DNA from: Hyphomicrobiales bacterium
GTDB lineage: Bacteria > Pseudomonadota > Alphaproteobacteria > Rhizobiales > Rhizobiaceae
DNA length: 64,000 nucleotides
Reading direction: 5' to 3'
Assembly: GCA_900466005.1 (NCBI GenBank)
Contig: UEGQ01000013.1
Location: 1-64,000 of the forward strand
Shown one piece after another: positions 43,415-51,310 of the stretch (within the stretch, counting starts at the first letter, position 1; every line of letters starts with the position of its first letter). The translations under genes were made by a program, and so were the position numbers. Under the pieces are notes generated by a model. The model did no database searches. It saw only the letters and a list, made by a program, of their open reading frames with translations, and was not told the origin of the DNA.

Positions 43415-45169
43415 TCAGCTCAGATTGCGAAGTTCGTCCAGTCCGACCGGCGGTTCCGGGCGGAATTCCAAGGCATAGACGCGCTTCGCATACTTCTCCC
43501 GCACGCGGTCGACCTGCTCGTGCTCGCCTTTCAGGCGCGAGCGCAGCAACGGGTCGCGGGTTCCGCTCGCGGCCATGCTCTTGTTGATCACCCAGCCATA
43601 GGGTTCGATGCCGGCGCGCTTCAGGTCGCCCTGCAAGGCGGCTGCTTCGGACACCGGTGTCGTCTCCGGAAGCGTCACCAGGACCACCCGCGTGTAGTTC
43701 TCATCCTGCAGGCGCATCAGCGGCGTCACGACCCTTCCGGGGGCATCGGGATCGAGGTGGCGCGTCATCTGCCTGTGATAGGCGCCGGTGGCATCTAGGA
43801 GCAGCAATGTGTGTCCGGTCGGTGCCGTATCGATGACGACGAAGGCGCTGCGCGCCTCGGCGACCACGCGCGAAAAGGCGTGAAAGACGGCCACTTCCTC
43901 GGTGCAGGGAGAGGCGAGGTCCTCGCGCAGGAGGGCCTTGCCCTCGTCGTCGAGATCACGCCCGCGCGTCGCCATGATCTTTTCGATGTATCGCTCCGTC
44001 TCGACGACGGGATCGATGCGGTCGACCGTGAGCCCCGGCATCTCGCCTGCGACGACGAAGGAGAGATGCGCCGCGGGATCGGTGGTCGTAAGGTGCACCG
44101 CATGGCCGCGCTTCGCCAGCCCGACGGCAATCGCTGCCGCGACCGTCGTCTTGCCGACGCCGCCCTTGCCCATCACCATCACCAGACCCTTTTCGCCGGC
44201 GGCGATCTCGTCGACCAACCTGCCGATCCCCGGCAAGTCGCCCGCCGCATTCGGCACGTCCTCCACCTGCGCCGGCACTGCGGAAGGCGGAGACAACAGT
44301 GCCCGCAAGGCCGGAATGCCGACCATGTCGAAGCCGAGCAGCGGAAATTCGTCGCGCGGGCGGGCCGCGAGCGACGCGGGCATTCCGGCAATCGCTTCGT
44401 CCTGCTCCCGCACGAGGGCGGTCGCCACCGGATCAGTCGGGTCGGCGGCCCGGAACCGCCCGTTGATTGCGAGCAGCTGGTTCGACAGCTGAAGCTCCGC
44501 GAGCTCGTCCGACGTGCGTGCGGCCTCGCGGATTGCGCCCTTGTCGGGGCGGGTCACGAGCACGATCGTCGTGCGCGCCGGGTCTCCGAGGCAACGAAGT
44601 GCGCTGCGGAAGCGATCCTCCTGCATCTTCAGCCCGGAATGCGGGCCGAGGCACGAGGCACCGCGCTCGTTGGTCTCCAGGAAACCGGTCCACGCCTTCG
44701 GCAGGCTGAGGAGACGCAGCGTGTGGCCGGTCGGCGCCGTGTCGAAGATGATGTGGTCGAATTCGGGAGTGTCGTCGGCGAGCAGGCCGACGAACTCGTC
44801 GAAGGCCGCAATCTCGGTTGTGCAGGCGCCGGAAAGCTGCTCCCGGACGGTCGATACCTCCTTGCTGTCGGCCTCCGGTCCGAGCTGTTCGATGACGCGC
44901 TCGCGGTAGTCCTCGGCGGCTTGCTCCGGGTCGATGTTCATGGCCGACAGGCCCGGAACCCCGGGGATGGGCGTCGGGGTGTCCGACAGGTTGACGCCGA
45001 GCATCTCGTCGAGGTTGGAGGCCGGGTCGGTACTGACGAGGAGGATACGAAGACCACGATCGGCGAGCGCTATGGCGCTCGCGCAGCTCAGGGAAGTCTT
45101 TCCGACTCCGCCCTTGCCGGTGAAGAAGAGGAAACGGGTCGGGTCTTTCAGTGCGCTGAACGGGGACAT
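43415..45169 (-). CDS. arsA: ArsA arsenical pump-driving ATPase
   Basis: A 584-residue tandem ATPase, essentially the size of E. coli ArsA. Deviant Walker A motifs GKGGVGKTS and GKGGVGKTT start at about 18 and 334. DTAPTGHTLRLL and DTAPTGHTLLLL follow each. The metal-site cysteines C116, C173 and C422 correspond to C113, C172 and C422 of E. coli ArsA, so As(III)/Sb(III) activation looks possible. No arsB, arsD, arsC or arsR is in the window. It lies 89 bases after sitD on the same strand, so it may be transcribed with the manganese importer. Confidence 0.92.
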   Translation of the reverse strand: MSPFSALKDPTRFLFFTGKGGVGKTSLSCASAIALADRGLRILLVSTDPASNLDEMLGVNLSDTPTPIPGVPGLSAMNIDPEQAAEDYRERVIEQLGPEADSKEVSTVREQLSGACTTEIAAFDEFVGLLADDTPEFDHIIFDTAPTGHTLRLLSLPKAWTGFLETNERGASCLGPHSGLKMQEDRFRSALRCLGDPARTTIVLVTRPDKGAIREAARTSDELAELQLSNQLLAINGRFRAADPTDPVATALVREQDEAIAGMPASLAARPRDEFPLLGFDMVGIPALRALLSPPSAVPAQVEDVPNAAGDLPGIGRLVDEIAAGEKGLVMVMGKGGVGKTTVAAAIAVGLAKRGHAVHLTTTDPAAHLSFVVAGEMPGLTVDRIDPVVETERYIEKIMATRGRDLDDEGKALLREDLASPCTEEVAVFHAFSRVVAEARSAFVVIDTAPTGHTLLLLDATGAYHRQMTRHLDPDAPGRVVTPLMRLQDENYTRVVLVTLPETTPVSEAAALQGDLKRAGIEPYGWVINKSMAASGTRDPLLRSRLKGEHEQVDRVREKYAKRVYALEFRPEPPVGLDELRNLS

Positions 45170-45258
45170 GAACGCCTTCCGGAGAGGGGACTCGATAGTA
45201 CCTCAATATCAAGTATGGACGATCCGCGGCTTGATCTCCAGCAAGTCTGGAGCGCGAT

Positions 45259-46116
45259 CTATCTCGAGACGGATTCTCGCGTAGCCGGCCTGCGATGCGC
45301 CTGCCAGACCGTTCGGACGAAGGCCAGAACGAACATGGCGCTCATCAGCAGCACGATCGTCGGCGCCGGGGCGCTGTCGATGACGAAGCTGAGGTAGATG
45401 CCGGCAACGGAGGAGACGAGGGTGACGGCAAGTGCGACGAGGAGCATCGCCTGGAAGCGGCGGGTGACGAGGAAGGCGATCGCGCCCGGCGCGACGAGAA
45501 GCGCAACGGAAAGAATGATGCCGACGGCTTTCAGGGCGCCGACGACGGTCAGCGACAGGACGACGAGAAGGCCGTAGTGCAGCAGCCGGACGGGAAGGCC
45601 GATGGCGCGGGCGTGCATCGGATCAAAGGCGTGCAGAAGCAGGTCCTTGCGCAGGAGGACGAGGAATGCCGTCGCCGCAAGGGCGATGAGGCCCGTCTCG
45701 ACGAGGTCGCCGGGCAGGATGCCCAGCATGTCGCCGAAGAGGATGTGGTCGAGGTGCACGTCACTCTCGATCTTCACGTAGAGCACCAGTCCGAGGCCGA
45801 ACATGCCGGAGAAAACGATGCCGAGCACGGTATCCTCCTTCACGCGGCTGTTCTCTTTGAGGTAGCCCGTCAACAGCGCGCAGACGAGGCCGGCAGCGAA
45901 GGCCCCGATGGAAAGCGGCAGGCCGACGACATAGGCGATGACGACGCCGGGCAGCACGGCATGGGAGACGGCATCGCCCATCAGCGACCAGCCCTTGAGC
46001 ACGAGGAGACAGGAGAGCAGCGCCATCGGCACTGCGATCATCAGCGTGACGGCGAAGGCCGACTGCATGAAGGGCAACCGGAACGGCAGGACGGCAAGTT
46101 CGAGAAGATCGCTCAC
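45259..46116 (-). CDS. sitD: Manganese/iron ABC transporter permease SitD
   Basis: A 285-residue ABC-3 family permease with about eight helices; GWSLMGDAVSHAVLPGVVIAY (43-63) is the conserved family block. It begins with GTG at 46116 in a GTGA overlap with sitC, behind GGAGG. The frame is open upstream into the sitC region but without homology. Two permeases are characteristic of SitABCD-type manganese importers, unlike the single one of ZnuABC. Confidence 0.92.
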   Translation of the reverse strand: MSDLLELAVLPFRLPFMQSAFAVTLMIAVPMALLSCLLVLKGWSLMGDAVSHAVLPGVVIAYVVGLPLSIGAFAAGLVCALLTGYLKENSRVKEDTVLGIVFSGMFGLGLVLYVKIESDVHLDHILFGDMLGILPGDLVETGLIALAATAFLVLLRKDLLLHAFDPMHARAIGLPVRLLHYGLLVVLSLTVVGALKAVGIILSVALLVAPGAIAFLVTRRFQAMLLVALAVTLVSSVAGIYLSFVIDSAPAPTIVLLMSAMFVLAFVRTVWQAHRRPATRESVSR

Positions 46117-46970
46117 GGTGTTGCCTCCAGCGCGAGGCGAGCGCGGCGACGTGCGGCGAGGCGCCCGTGTTTTGGTGCGAAGACGAAGGCCACGAGGAAA
46201 AGCGCTGTCTGCAGCACCACGATGATGCCGCCGGTCGCGCCGTCGAGGAAATAGCTGAGATAGGCGCCGACGATGCTTGTTACTGCGCCGATCGCGAAGG
46301 CGAGCACGATCAGCCGCTGGAAACGGTCGGTGAGCAGGTAGGCTGTCGCGCCCGGCGTCACCACCATGGCGATCACGAGGAAGGCGCCGACCGTCTGCAG
46401 CGCGGCCACCGTCGAGGCGGCGAGCAGCGTGAAGAACAAAACCTTCAGAAAGCCGGGGCGCAGGCCGATCGAGCGGGCGTGGTTCTCGTCGAAGAAGGTG
46501 ACCATCAGGTCTTTCCATTTCAGGGCGAGGACCAGCAGGCTGACGCTGCCGATGATGACGAGCTGCAGGGTGTCTTCCGGCGTGATGGCGAGGATGTTGC
46601 CGAGCACGATGGTCTGGATGTTCACCGAGACCGGCGAAAGCGAGACCATGAACAGACCAAGGCCGAAGAAGGAGGTGAAGATGAGTCCGATGACGGCGTC
46701 CTCTCGCAGTCGGGTGCGCTGGTTGAGGAAGAGCATGGCGCCGGCGGCGAGCCCGCCGGAGAGGAAGGCGCCGAAGGCAAATGGCAGTCCAAGCATGTAG
46801 GCGCCGGCAACGCCCGGCACGATCGCGTGCGAGAGCGCGTCGCCGATCAGCGACCATCCTTTCAGCATCAGATAGGCGGAGAGGAAGCCGCAAACACCGC
46901 CGACGAGCCCGCTCACCCAGATCGCGTTGACCATGTAGCCGTAGGAAAAGGGCTCAAGGAGCAGGTTCAT
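46113..46970 (-). CDS. sitC: Manganese/iron ABC transporter permease SitC
   Basis: A 285-residue ABC-3 permease, with GWSLIGDALSHAIVPGVAGAY at about 38-58 parallel to SitD. The ATG at 46970 lies 17 bases inside the end of sitB. A basic C-terminal tail follows the last helix. It forms a heterodimeric channel with SitD. Confidence 0.92.
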   Translation of the reverse strand: MNLLLEPFSYGYMVNAIWVSGLVGGVCGFLSAYLMLKGWSLIGDALSHAIVPGVAGAYMLGLPFAFGAFLSGGLAAGAMLFLNQRTRLREDAVIGLIFTSFFGLGLFMVSLSPVSVNIQTIVLGNILAITPEDTLQLVIIGSVSLLVLALKWKDLMVTFFDENHARSIGLRPGFLKVLFFTLLAASTVAALQTVGAFLVIAMVVTPGATAYLLTDRFQRLIVLAFAIGAVTSIVGAYLSYFLDGATGGIIVVLQTALFLVAFVFAPKHGRLAARRRARLALEATP

Positions 46971-47841
46971 CGGACACCTCCGGTTCGCGTGGCGCGCCGT
47001 AGATGACGAAGGGACGCTCGTCATCGGTGATGACCTTCACCTGGCGGGCATCCGCGTCCTCATGAAGGTCGGGTCCGGCCAGCACGAAGTGGCGCAGCGC
47101 GCCCCCGAAGGCGCGCTTCAGGTTCTCCTCGTTGAAGACCTCCGCCGTCCGTCCGGCCGCCAGCACCGTTCCCTTGACGAAGATCGTGCGGTCGCAATAG
47201 TCGGGCACGCTGCCGAGATTGTGGGTCGACACGAGCATGACGCGGCCCTCGTCTCTCAGGTCCCGCATGAGGGCGACGATCTGTTCCTCGGTCGTGACGT
47301 CGACGCCGGTAAACGGCTCGTCGAGAAGGATCACCTGGCCCTCCTGTGCGAGCGCGCGGGCGAGGAAGACGCGCTTGCGCTGACCGCCGGAGAGTTCGCC
47401 GATCTGGCGCTTGCGGAAATCGGCCATGCCGACGCGGACGAGCGCATCGGCAACCATGGCATGGTCGTGGCGCGAGGGGATGCGCAGGAAATTCATGTGG
47501 CCGTAGCGGCCCATCATCACCACGTCCTCGACGAGGACGGGAAAGTTCCAGTCGACCTCCTCGCTCTGGGGCACGTAGGCGATGAGGTTGCGGCGGAGCG
47601 CCTCCCGCGCCGGCATGCCGAGGATCGAAATGCTGCCGGCGGCAAGCGGGACGAACCCCATGATCGCCTTGAAGAGGGTCGACTTTCCGGCTCCGTTCAC
47701 CCCGACGAGGGCGGTGATGGTGCCCTTCGGGATGTCGAAGCTCGCCGCCTTCAGCGCCGTGAGCCCGTTGCGGTAGGTGACGGAGACGCCGTCGACGAGG
47801 AGTCCCGAAGAGCGGTTGCGCGAGCTGCTGCCCATGATCAT
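46954..47841 (-). CDS. sitB: Manganese/iron ABC transporter ATP-binding protein SitB
   Basis: A 295-residue ATPase with Walker A GVNGAGKST (47-55), YVPQSEEVDWNFP as Q-loop region (the metal-ABC hallmark), signature LSGGQRKR and Walker B VILLDEPFTGVD. It starts in an ATGA overlap with sitA; an ATG two codons later is possible. A C-terminal extension of about 45 acidic residues follows the ATPase core. Confidence 0.93.
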   Translation of the reverse strand: MIMGSSSRNRSSGLLVDGVSVTYRNGLTALKAASFDIPKGTITALVGVNGAGKSTLFKAIMGFVPLAAGSISILGMPAREALRRNLIAYVPQSEEVDWNFPVLVEDVVMMGRYGHMNFLRIPSRHDHAMVADALVRVGMADFRKRQIGELSGGQRKRVFLARALAQEGQVILLDEPFTGVDVTTEEQIVALMRDLRDEGRVMLVSTHNLGSVPDYCDRTIFVKGTVLAAGRTAEVFNEENLKRAFGGALRHFVLAGPDLHEDADARQVKVITDDERPFVIYGAPREPEVSDEPAP

Positions 47842-48728
47842 CCCGCAAGTCCTTTCGCAATCGTCGCCACGGTGACCTTCAGGAGGTCGAGATAGGTCGG
47901 CACCGGTCCGTCGGCCTCGCTGAGGGAATCGACATAGAGAACGCCGCCGTAGAGCGCACCGGTTTCCGCAGCCACCTGCCGGGCAGGCTTGTCGGAAACC
48001 GTGCTTTCGCTGAAGATTACCTTGATCTTGTGCTTGCGCACGGCATCGATGACGGCGCGGACCTGCTGCGGCGAGCCCTGGCTGTCGGCATTGATCGGCC
48101 AGAGGAAGACTTCCTTCAGGCCGAGATCGCGGGCGAGATAGGAGAACGCGCCTTCGCTCGTTGCAAGCCAGCGTTCGTCTTCGGGCAGGGTAGCGATCTC
48201 GGCCTTCATCGGTTCGATCTCGGCCCTGATCTTGTCAGCATAGGCTTTGGCGTTGGCGGCGTAGACCTCGGCGTGGTCGGGATCGACCGCAGTGAGCGCC
48301 TTGCGGATATTCTCTACGTAGATCAGGGCATTGTCCGGTGACATCCAGGCGTGGGGATTGGGCTTCCCGTCATAGGCGCCGCCGGAGATGCTCAGCGGCG
48401 TGACGCCTTCGCTGACCACGGCTTCGGGGACGTCCCCGAGATTGGCGAGGAACTTCTCGAACCAGCGCTCGAGATTGAGGCCGTTCCACAGCACGAGGTC
48501 TGCGTCGCTGGCCTTCAGGATGTCGCGCGGGGTCGGCTGGTAGTTATGGATCTCGGCGCCCGGCTTGGTGATGCTGTCGACCTCGGCGGCGTCGCCCGCG
48601 ACATTGCGCGCGATGTCGGCGATGACGGTGAAGGTCGTGATGACTTTCGGCTTCTCCGCTGCGACCGCCACGGCGGGCAGGCCGACGAACACGATGGCGG
48701 CAAGCAGGTCGATGATCTTCCGTCTCAC
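47838..48728 (-). CDS. sitA: Manganese/iron ABC transporter substrate-binding protein SitA
   Basis: A 296-residue cluster 9 binding protein with signal peptide 1-24. The four metal ligands are H61 (EIHNYQ), H126 (NPHAWMS), E192 (TSEGAFSY) and D267 (YVDSLSE), the His-His-Glu-Asp set of Mn/Fe binders. There is no His-rich loop, which argues against ZnuA. Translation starts at GTG (48728-48726) after AAGGAG, with a Mur-like box immediately upstream of that site. Confidence 0.93.
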   Translation of the reverse strand: MRRKIIDLLAAIVFVGLPAVAVAAEKPKVITTFTVIADIARNVAGDAAEVDSITKPGAEIHNYQPTPRDILKASDADLVLWNGLNLERWFEKFLANLGDVPEAVVSEGVTPLSISGGAYDGKPNPHAWMSPDNALIYVENIRKALTAVDPDHAEVYAANAKAYADKIRAEIEPMKAEIATLPEDERWLATSEGAFSYLARDLGLKEVFLWPINADSQGSPQQVRAVIDAVRKHKIKVIFSESTVSDKPARQVAAETGALYGGVLYVDSLSEADGPVPTYLDLLKVTVATIAKGLAG

Positions 48729-48743
48729 GCAAACGACTCCTTT

Positions 48744-48760
48744 TGCAAATCATTCGCATT
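48744..48760. promoter_or_regulatory. Mur/Fur-type box 1 of sitABCD
   Basis: TGCAAATCATTCGCATT contains the 7-1-7 dyad TGCAAAT-C-ATTCGCA. It adjoins the sitA ribosome site, downstream of the candidate promoter, a position where a bound repressor would block transcription. Confidence 0.75.
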
Positions 48761-48762
48761 TT

Positions 48763-48790
48763 AAAGTAGCCACACATTTGCGAATGTCAA
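48763..48790 (-). promoter_or_regulatory. Candidate sitA promoter
   Basis: On the minus strand a perfect TTGACA (48790-48785) is followed after 16 bases by TACTTT (48768-48763). It is flanked by the two Mur-like boxes. A perfect TATAAT at 48816-48811 overlapping box 2 may belong to a second promoter. Confidence 0.5.
48774..48787. promoter_or_regulatory. Third related palindrome in the sitA promoter spacer
   Basis: ACATT and AATGT arms around TGCG, sharing the ATTTGCGAAT core words of the Mur-like boxes. It sits in the promoter spacer. It may be an extra weak site. Confidence 0.4.
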
Positions 48791-48796
48791 CGCAAC

Positions 48797-48813
48797 TGCA
48801 AATCATTCGCATT
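48797..48813. promoter_or_regulatory. Mur/Fur-type box 2 of sitABCD
   Basis: An exact second copy of TGCAAATCATTCGCATT, 53 bases (about five helical turns) from box 1 and upstream of the candidate -35. Rhizobial sitABCD promoters are known to carry two Mur-responsive sequences. Confidence 0.75.
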
Positions 48814-48869
48814 ATAAACGTCATCTGCGCCCTGCGATTAAAACTTCCTCAACATCGGCGTGCTAGCAA

Positions 48870-49568
48870 ATGCCGTTGGTATTGCGTAACCGGGAGTGGT
48901 CCGATGGTGGTGTCGTGGGCTTGAAGGGGCTGTTGAACATATTCCGCCCGTCCCGAAAGCTGGCACTCGTCTTCGGCGGGGTCCTGGTCTTTTGCGGTGC
49001 GACGGGTTCCGCCGCCGTCTACATCGGCGCCGAGAAGCTGCTCGGGCCGACCTTTCGGGGAGCGAACGGCCAGAAGTGCACCGAAGTGAAGTCGGTCCTG
49101 ATCAAGAAGAAGGATCGATTGTGGATCCGCAAATATGTCTCGACCAACGGTGGAGACGGTCTTTCCCGCATGAAGACGGCGCTGCGCGTCGCCGAGAGGA
49201 CGTTCGAGGCGGAGAAGCCGGACCTCGTCCAGGTGGTGGTGCTCGACGAAAACGGGCCCAAGGATCGCGCGAACATGCGTGGTCATGCGATCGGCGCGGA
49301 CGTCGTCTACATTCCAGATCCCTCGCGCGTGCCTGAGGTCGAAGGTGCCGCCGTGTTCAGCGCGCGCTATATCGACCGCCCGGCCAACGAGACCGGCCTC
49401 TTCTACGGCGAAAAGATCGTAGTGCCGAGCGAGGACGCCGAACGCATCGCCGCGTCGATCGACGACAAGTTCGACTGTTTGAAACCGGAAGGTGCTGTTG
49501 AGACAACCACAGCCGGCCACGGCGGCAATGCACATGCCGCGCCGGCGGAGAGCGGCGGTCACGGCTGA
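48870..49568 (+). CDS. Conserved-looking membrane-anchored protein of unknown function
   Basis: A protein of up to 232 residues that I do not recognise. It has one N-terminal helix (about 30-52, LALVFGGVLVFCGATGSAAVYIG) and a soluble domain with SVLIKKKDRLWIRKYVSTNGGDGLSRMKTALRVAERTFEAEKPDLVQVVV-like alpha/beta patterning. Two cysteines (QKCTEV, FDCLKP) lie in the exported part, and the tail is His/Gly/Ala-rich (AGHGGNAHAAPAESGGHG). No ribosome site precedes the ATG at 48870; in-frame GTG 48915 is an alternative. It is divergent from sitA across the Mur-like boxes and ends at a strong terminator. Confidence 0.7.
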   Translation: MPLVLRNREWSDGGVVGLKGLLNIFRPSRKLALVFGGVLVFCGATGSAAVYIGAEKLLGPTFRGANGQKCTEVKSVLIKKKDRLWIRKYVSTNGGDGLSRMKTALRVAERTFEAEKPDLVQVVVLDENGPKDRANMRGHAIGADVVYIPDPSRVPEVEGAAVFSARYIDRPANETGLFYGEKIVVPSEDAERIAASIDDKFDCLKPEGAVETTTAGHGGNAHAAPAESGGHG

Positions 49569-49594
49569 CGCCGCATGACATCGTCGGAAAACGA

Positions 49595-49630
49595 AAGCCC
49601 CGGGATAGGGTCTATCCCGGGGCTTCTTTT
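49595..49630. terminator. Strong bidirectional terminator between the unknown gene and lysS
   Basis: AAGCCCCGGGATAG (49595-49608) and its exact inverse (49612-49625) form a 14-bp stem with a 3-base loop, followed by CTTTT on plus and by a TCGTTTT run on minus. It serves both convergent genes. Confidence 0.9.
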
Positions 49631-49648
49631 GTTGGCAGATCGACCGGG

Positions 49649-51145
49649 TCAGTCGCCCTTGTGGCGGCGGGCCGGGAAGAGGATGATGTCACGGATCGAC
49701 GGCGAGTCCGTCAGAAGCATGATGAGGCGGTCGACGCCGATGCCGAGGCCGCCCGCCGGCGGCATGCCCTGGTCCATCGCCTCGAGGAAGTCCTCGTCCA
49801 GTTCCTTGTCCGTCTCGCCGCGCTCATGCGCCTGCTTCAGCTGCTCGACCATGCGGTTGCGCTGCTCGACCGGGTCGTTGAGCTCGGAGAACGCGTTGCC
49901 GATCTCCCAACCGTTGCAGTAGCTCTCGAAACGTTCGACCAGGCGCGGCTCGCCCGGCACTTCCTTGGCGAAGGGCGAAATGTCCTTCGGGAAGTTGATG
50001 ACGTGGGTCGGCTGGATCAGCGTCGCCTCGACCTTCTCCTCGAAGACATAAGCGAGGCATTCGCCCCAGGTCGCGTCCTTCTCGACCTCGAATCCGGCAC
50101 CGTAGGCGGCGGCACGTGCTTCCTTGTCGGTCTTGATCGACAGGAAGTCGATGCCGGTCGCTTCCTTGACCGCGTCGGGCATGGAGATCCGGCGGAACGG
50201 TCCCTTGAAGGAGAGCTCCTTGTCGGTGAAGGCAAATTCGGTCTTGCCATGGACGGCCAGCGCCAGGCTTTCGAACAGCCGTTCGACGAGGCTCATCATG
50301 TCCTCGTAATCGGCATAGGCCCAGTAGCACTCCATCATCGTGAATTCGGGATTGTGCCTTGTCGACACGCCCTCGTTGCGGAAGTTGCGGTTGACCTCGA
50401 AGACCTTGTCGGTGAGGCCGGAGACCAGCACGCGCTTCAGGTAGAGTTCCGGCGCGATGCGCAGGTACATGTCGAGCTTCAGCGTGTTGTGGTGCGTCTT
50501 GAAGGGCTCGGCTGCGGCACCACCATAGATCGCCTGCAGCATCGGGGTCTCGACTTCCATGAAGCCTTCGCCTTCGAGGAAGCGGCGGAGAGCCGAGAGG
50601 ATCCGCGAACGCTGGCGGAAGCGCAGCTTGGATTCCTCGTTGACCATGATGTCGAGATAGCGCTTGCGGTAGCGCGTCTCGATGTCGGCGAGGCCGTGAT
50701 ATTTCTCCGGCATCGGCAGCAGCGTCTTGGTCAGCATGACGATCTCATGGGCGTTGATCGTCAGTTCGCCGCGCTTGGTGCGGCGCACCGCGCCGGTCAC
50801 GCCGATGATGTCGCCGAGATCGATGAGCGGCAGCAGGCTGCGCGCCTCTTCCGGGGTCGTGTCCTTGTGGCTGAATATCTGGATCTTGCCCGAAGCGTCA
50901 TGGATGTCCATGAACATGCCCGAATTGCGCGAGGAGTAGACGCGACCGGCCACCGTCACCACGTCGCCGGACTCGGTGTCCGGCTCGAGGTGGGCGTATT
51001 TCTCCGCCAGTTCCTCGTTGGTCATCGTGCGGTGGAAGTGCGCGGGATAGACGTCGCCCACCTTTTCGCGCAGCAGCCCGAGTTTCTGGCGACGGACTTC
51101 CGTCGCGTCGGAGGAAAGGGCGGTTTCGGTCTTCATTTCGTTCAT
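49649..51145 (-). CDS. lysS: Lysyl-tRNA synthetase (class II)
   Basis: A 498-residue class IIb enzyme that charges tRNA-Lys. The N-terminal OB-fold anticodon domain spans about 60-150 (VTVAGRVYSSRNSGMFMDI). Motif 2 is RNFRNEGVSTRHNPEFTMMECY (about 264-285), and motif 3 is GLGIGVDRLIML near the C-terminus. It follows gltX on the same strand, with a RIME-like element in the 165-base gap. Confidence 0.95.
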   Translation of the reverse strand: MNEMKTETALSSDATEVRRQKLGLLREKVGDVYPAHFHRTMTNEELAEKYAHLEPDTESGDVVTVAGRVYSSRNSGMFMDIHDASGKIQIFSHKDTTPEEARSLLPLIDLGDIIGVTGAVRRTKRGELTINAHEIVMLTKTLLPMPEKYHGLADIETRYRKRYLDIMVNEESKLRFRQRSRILSALRRFLEGEGFMEVETPMLQAIYGGAAAEPFKTHHNTLKLDMYLRIAPELYLKRVLVSGLTDKVFEVNRNFRNEGVSTRHNPEFTMMECYWAYADYEDMMSLVERLFESLALAVHGKTEFAFTDKELSFKGPFRRISMPDAVKEATGIDFLSIKTDKEARAAAYGAGFEVEKDATWGECLAYVFEEKVEATLIQPTHVINFPKDISPFAKEVPGEPRLVERFESYCNGWEIGNAFSELNDPVEQRNRMVEQLKQAHERGETDKELDEDFLEAMDQGMPPAGGLGIGVDRLIMLLTDSPSIRDIILFPARRHKGD

Positions 51146-51189
51146 CGTTCAATTCCTGTGGCGGCTCTCGGCCTCGCGCCGTGTAAATT

Positions 51190-51298
51190 GCCCCTCACCC
51201 TAACCTTCTCCCCGCAAGCGGGCGAGGGAACTGGCTGCGGCGCCTCTTGCTCCCTTCTCCCTGCTTGCGGGGAGAAGTGCCGGCAGGCGGATGAGGAG
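51190..51298. repeat. RIME-like intergenic palindromic element
   Basis: Read in reverse it matches the 41267-41380 element: TCATCCGCCTGCCGGCA, a CTTCTCCCCG/CGGGGAGAA hairpin and an end GGTTAGGGTGAGGGGC. It lies between gltX and lysS. Confidence 0.75.
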
Positions 51299-51310
51299 CC
51301 TACTTCAATT

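Noticed and set aside
45259..48728. Annotation of the metal importer as ZnuABC (zinc)
   Set aside because: Two permeases, His-His-Glu-Asp ligands, no His-rich loop and twin Mur-like boxes point to SitABCD.
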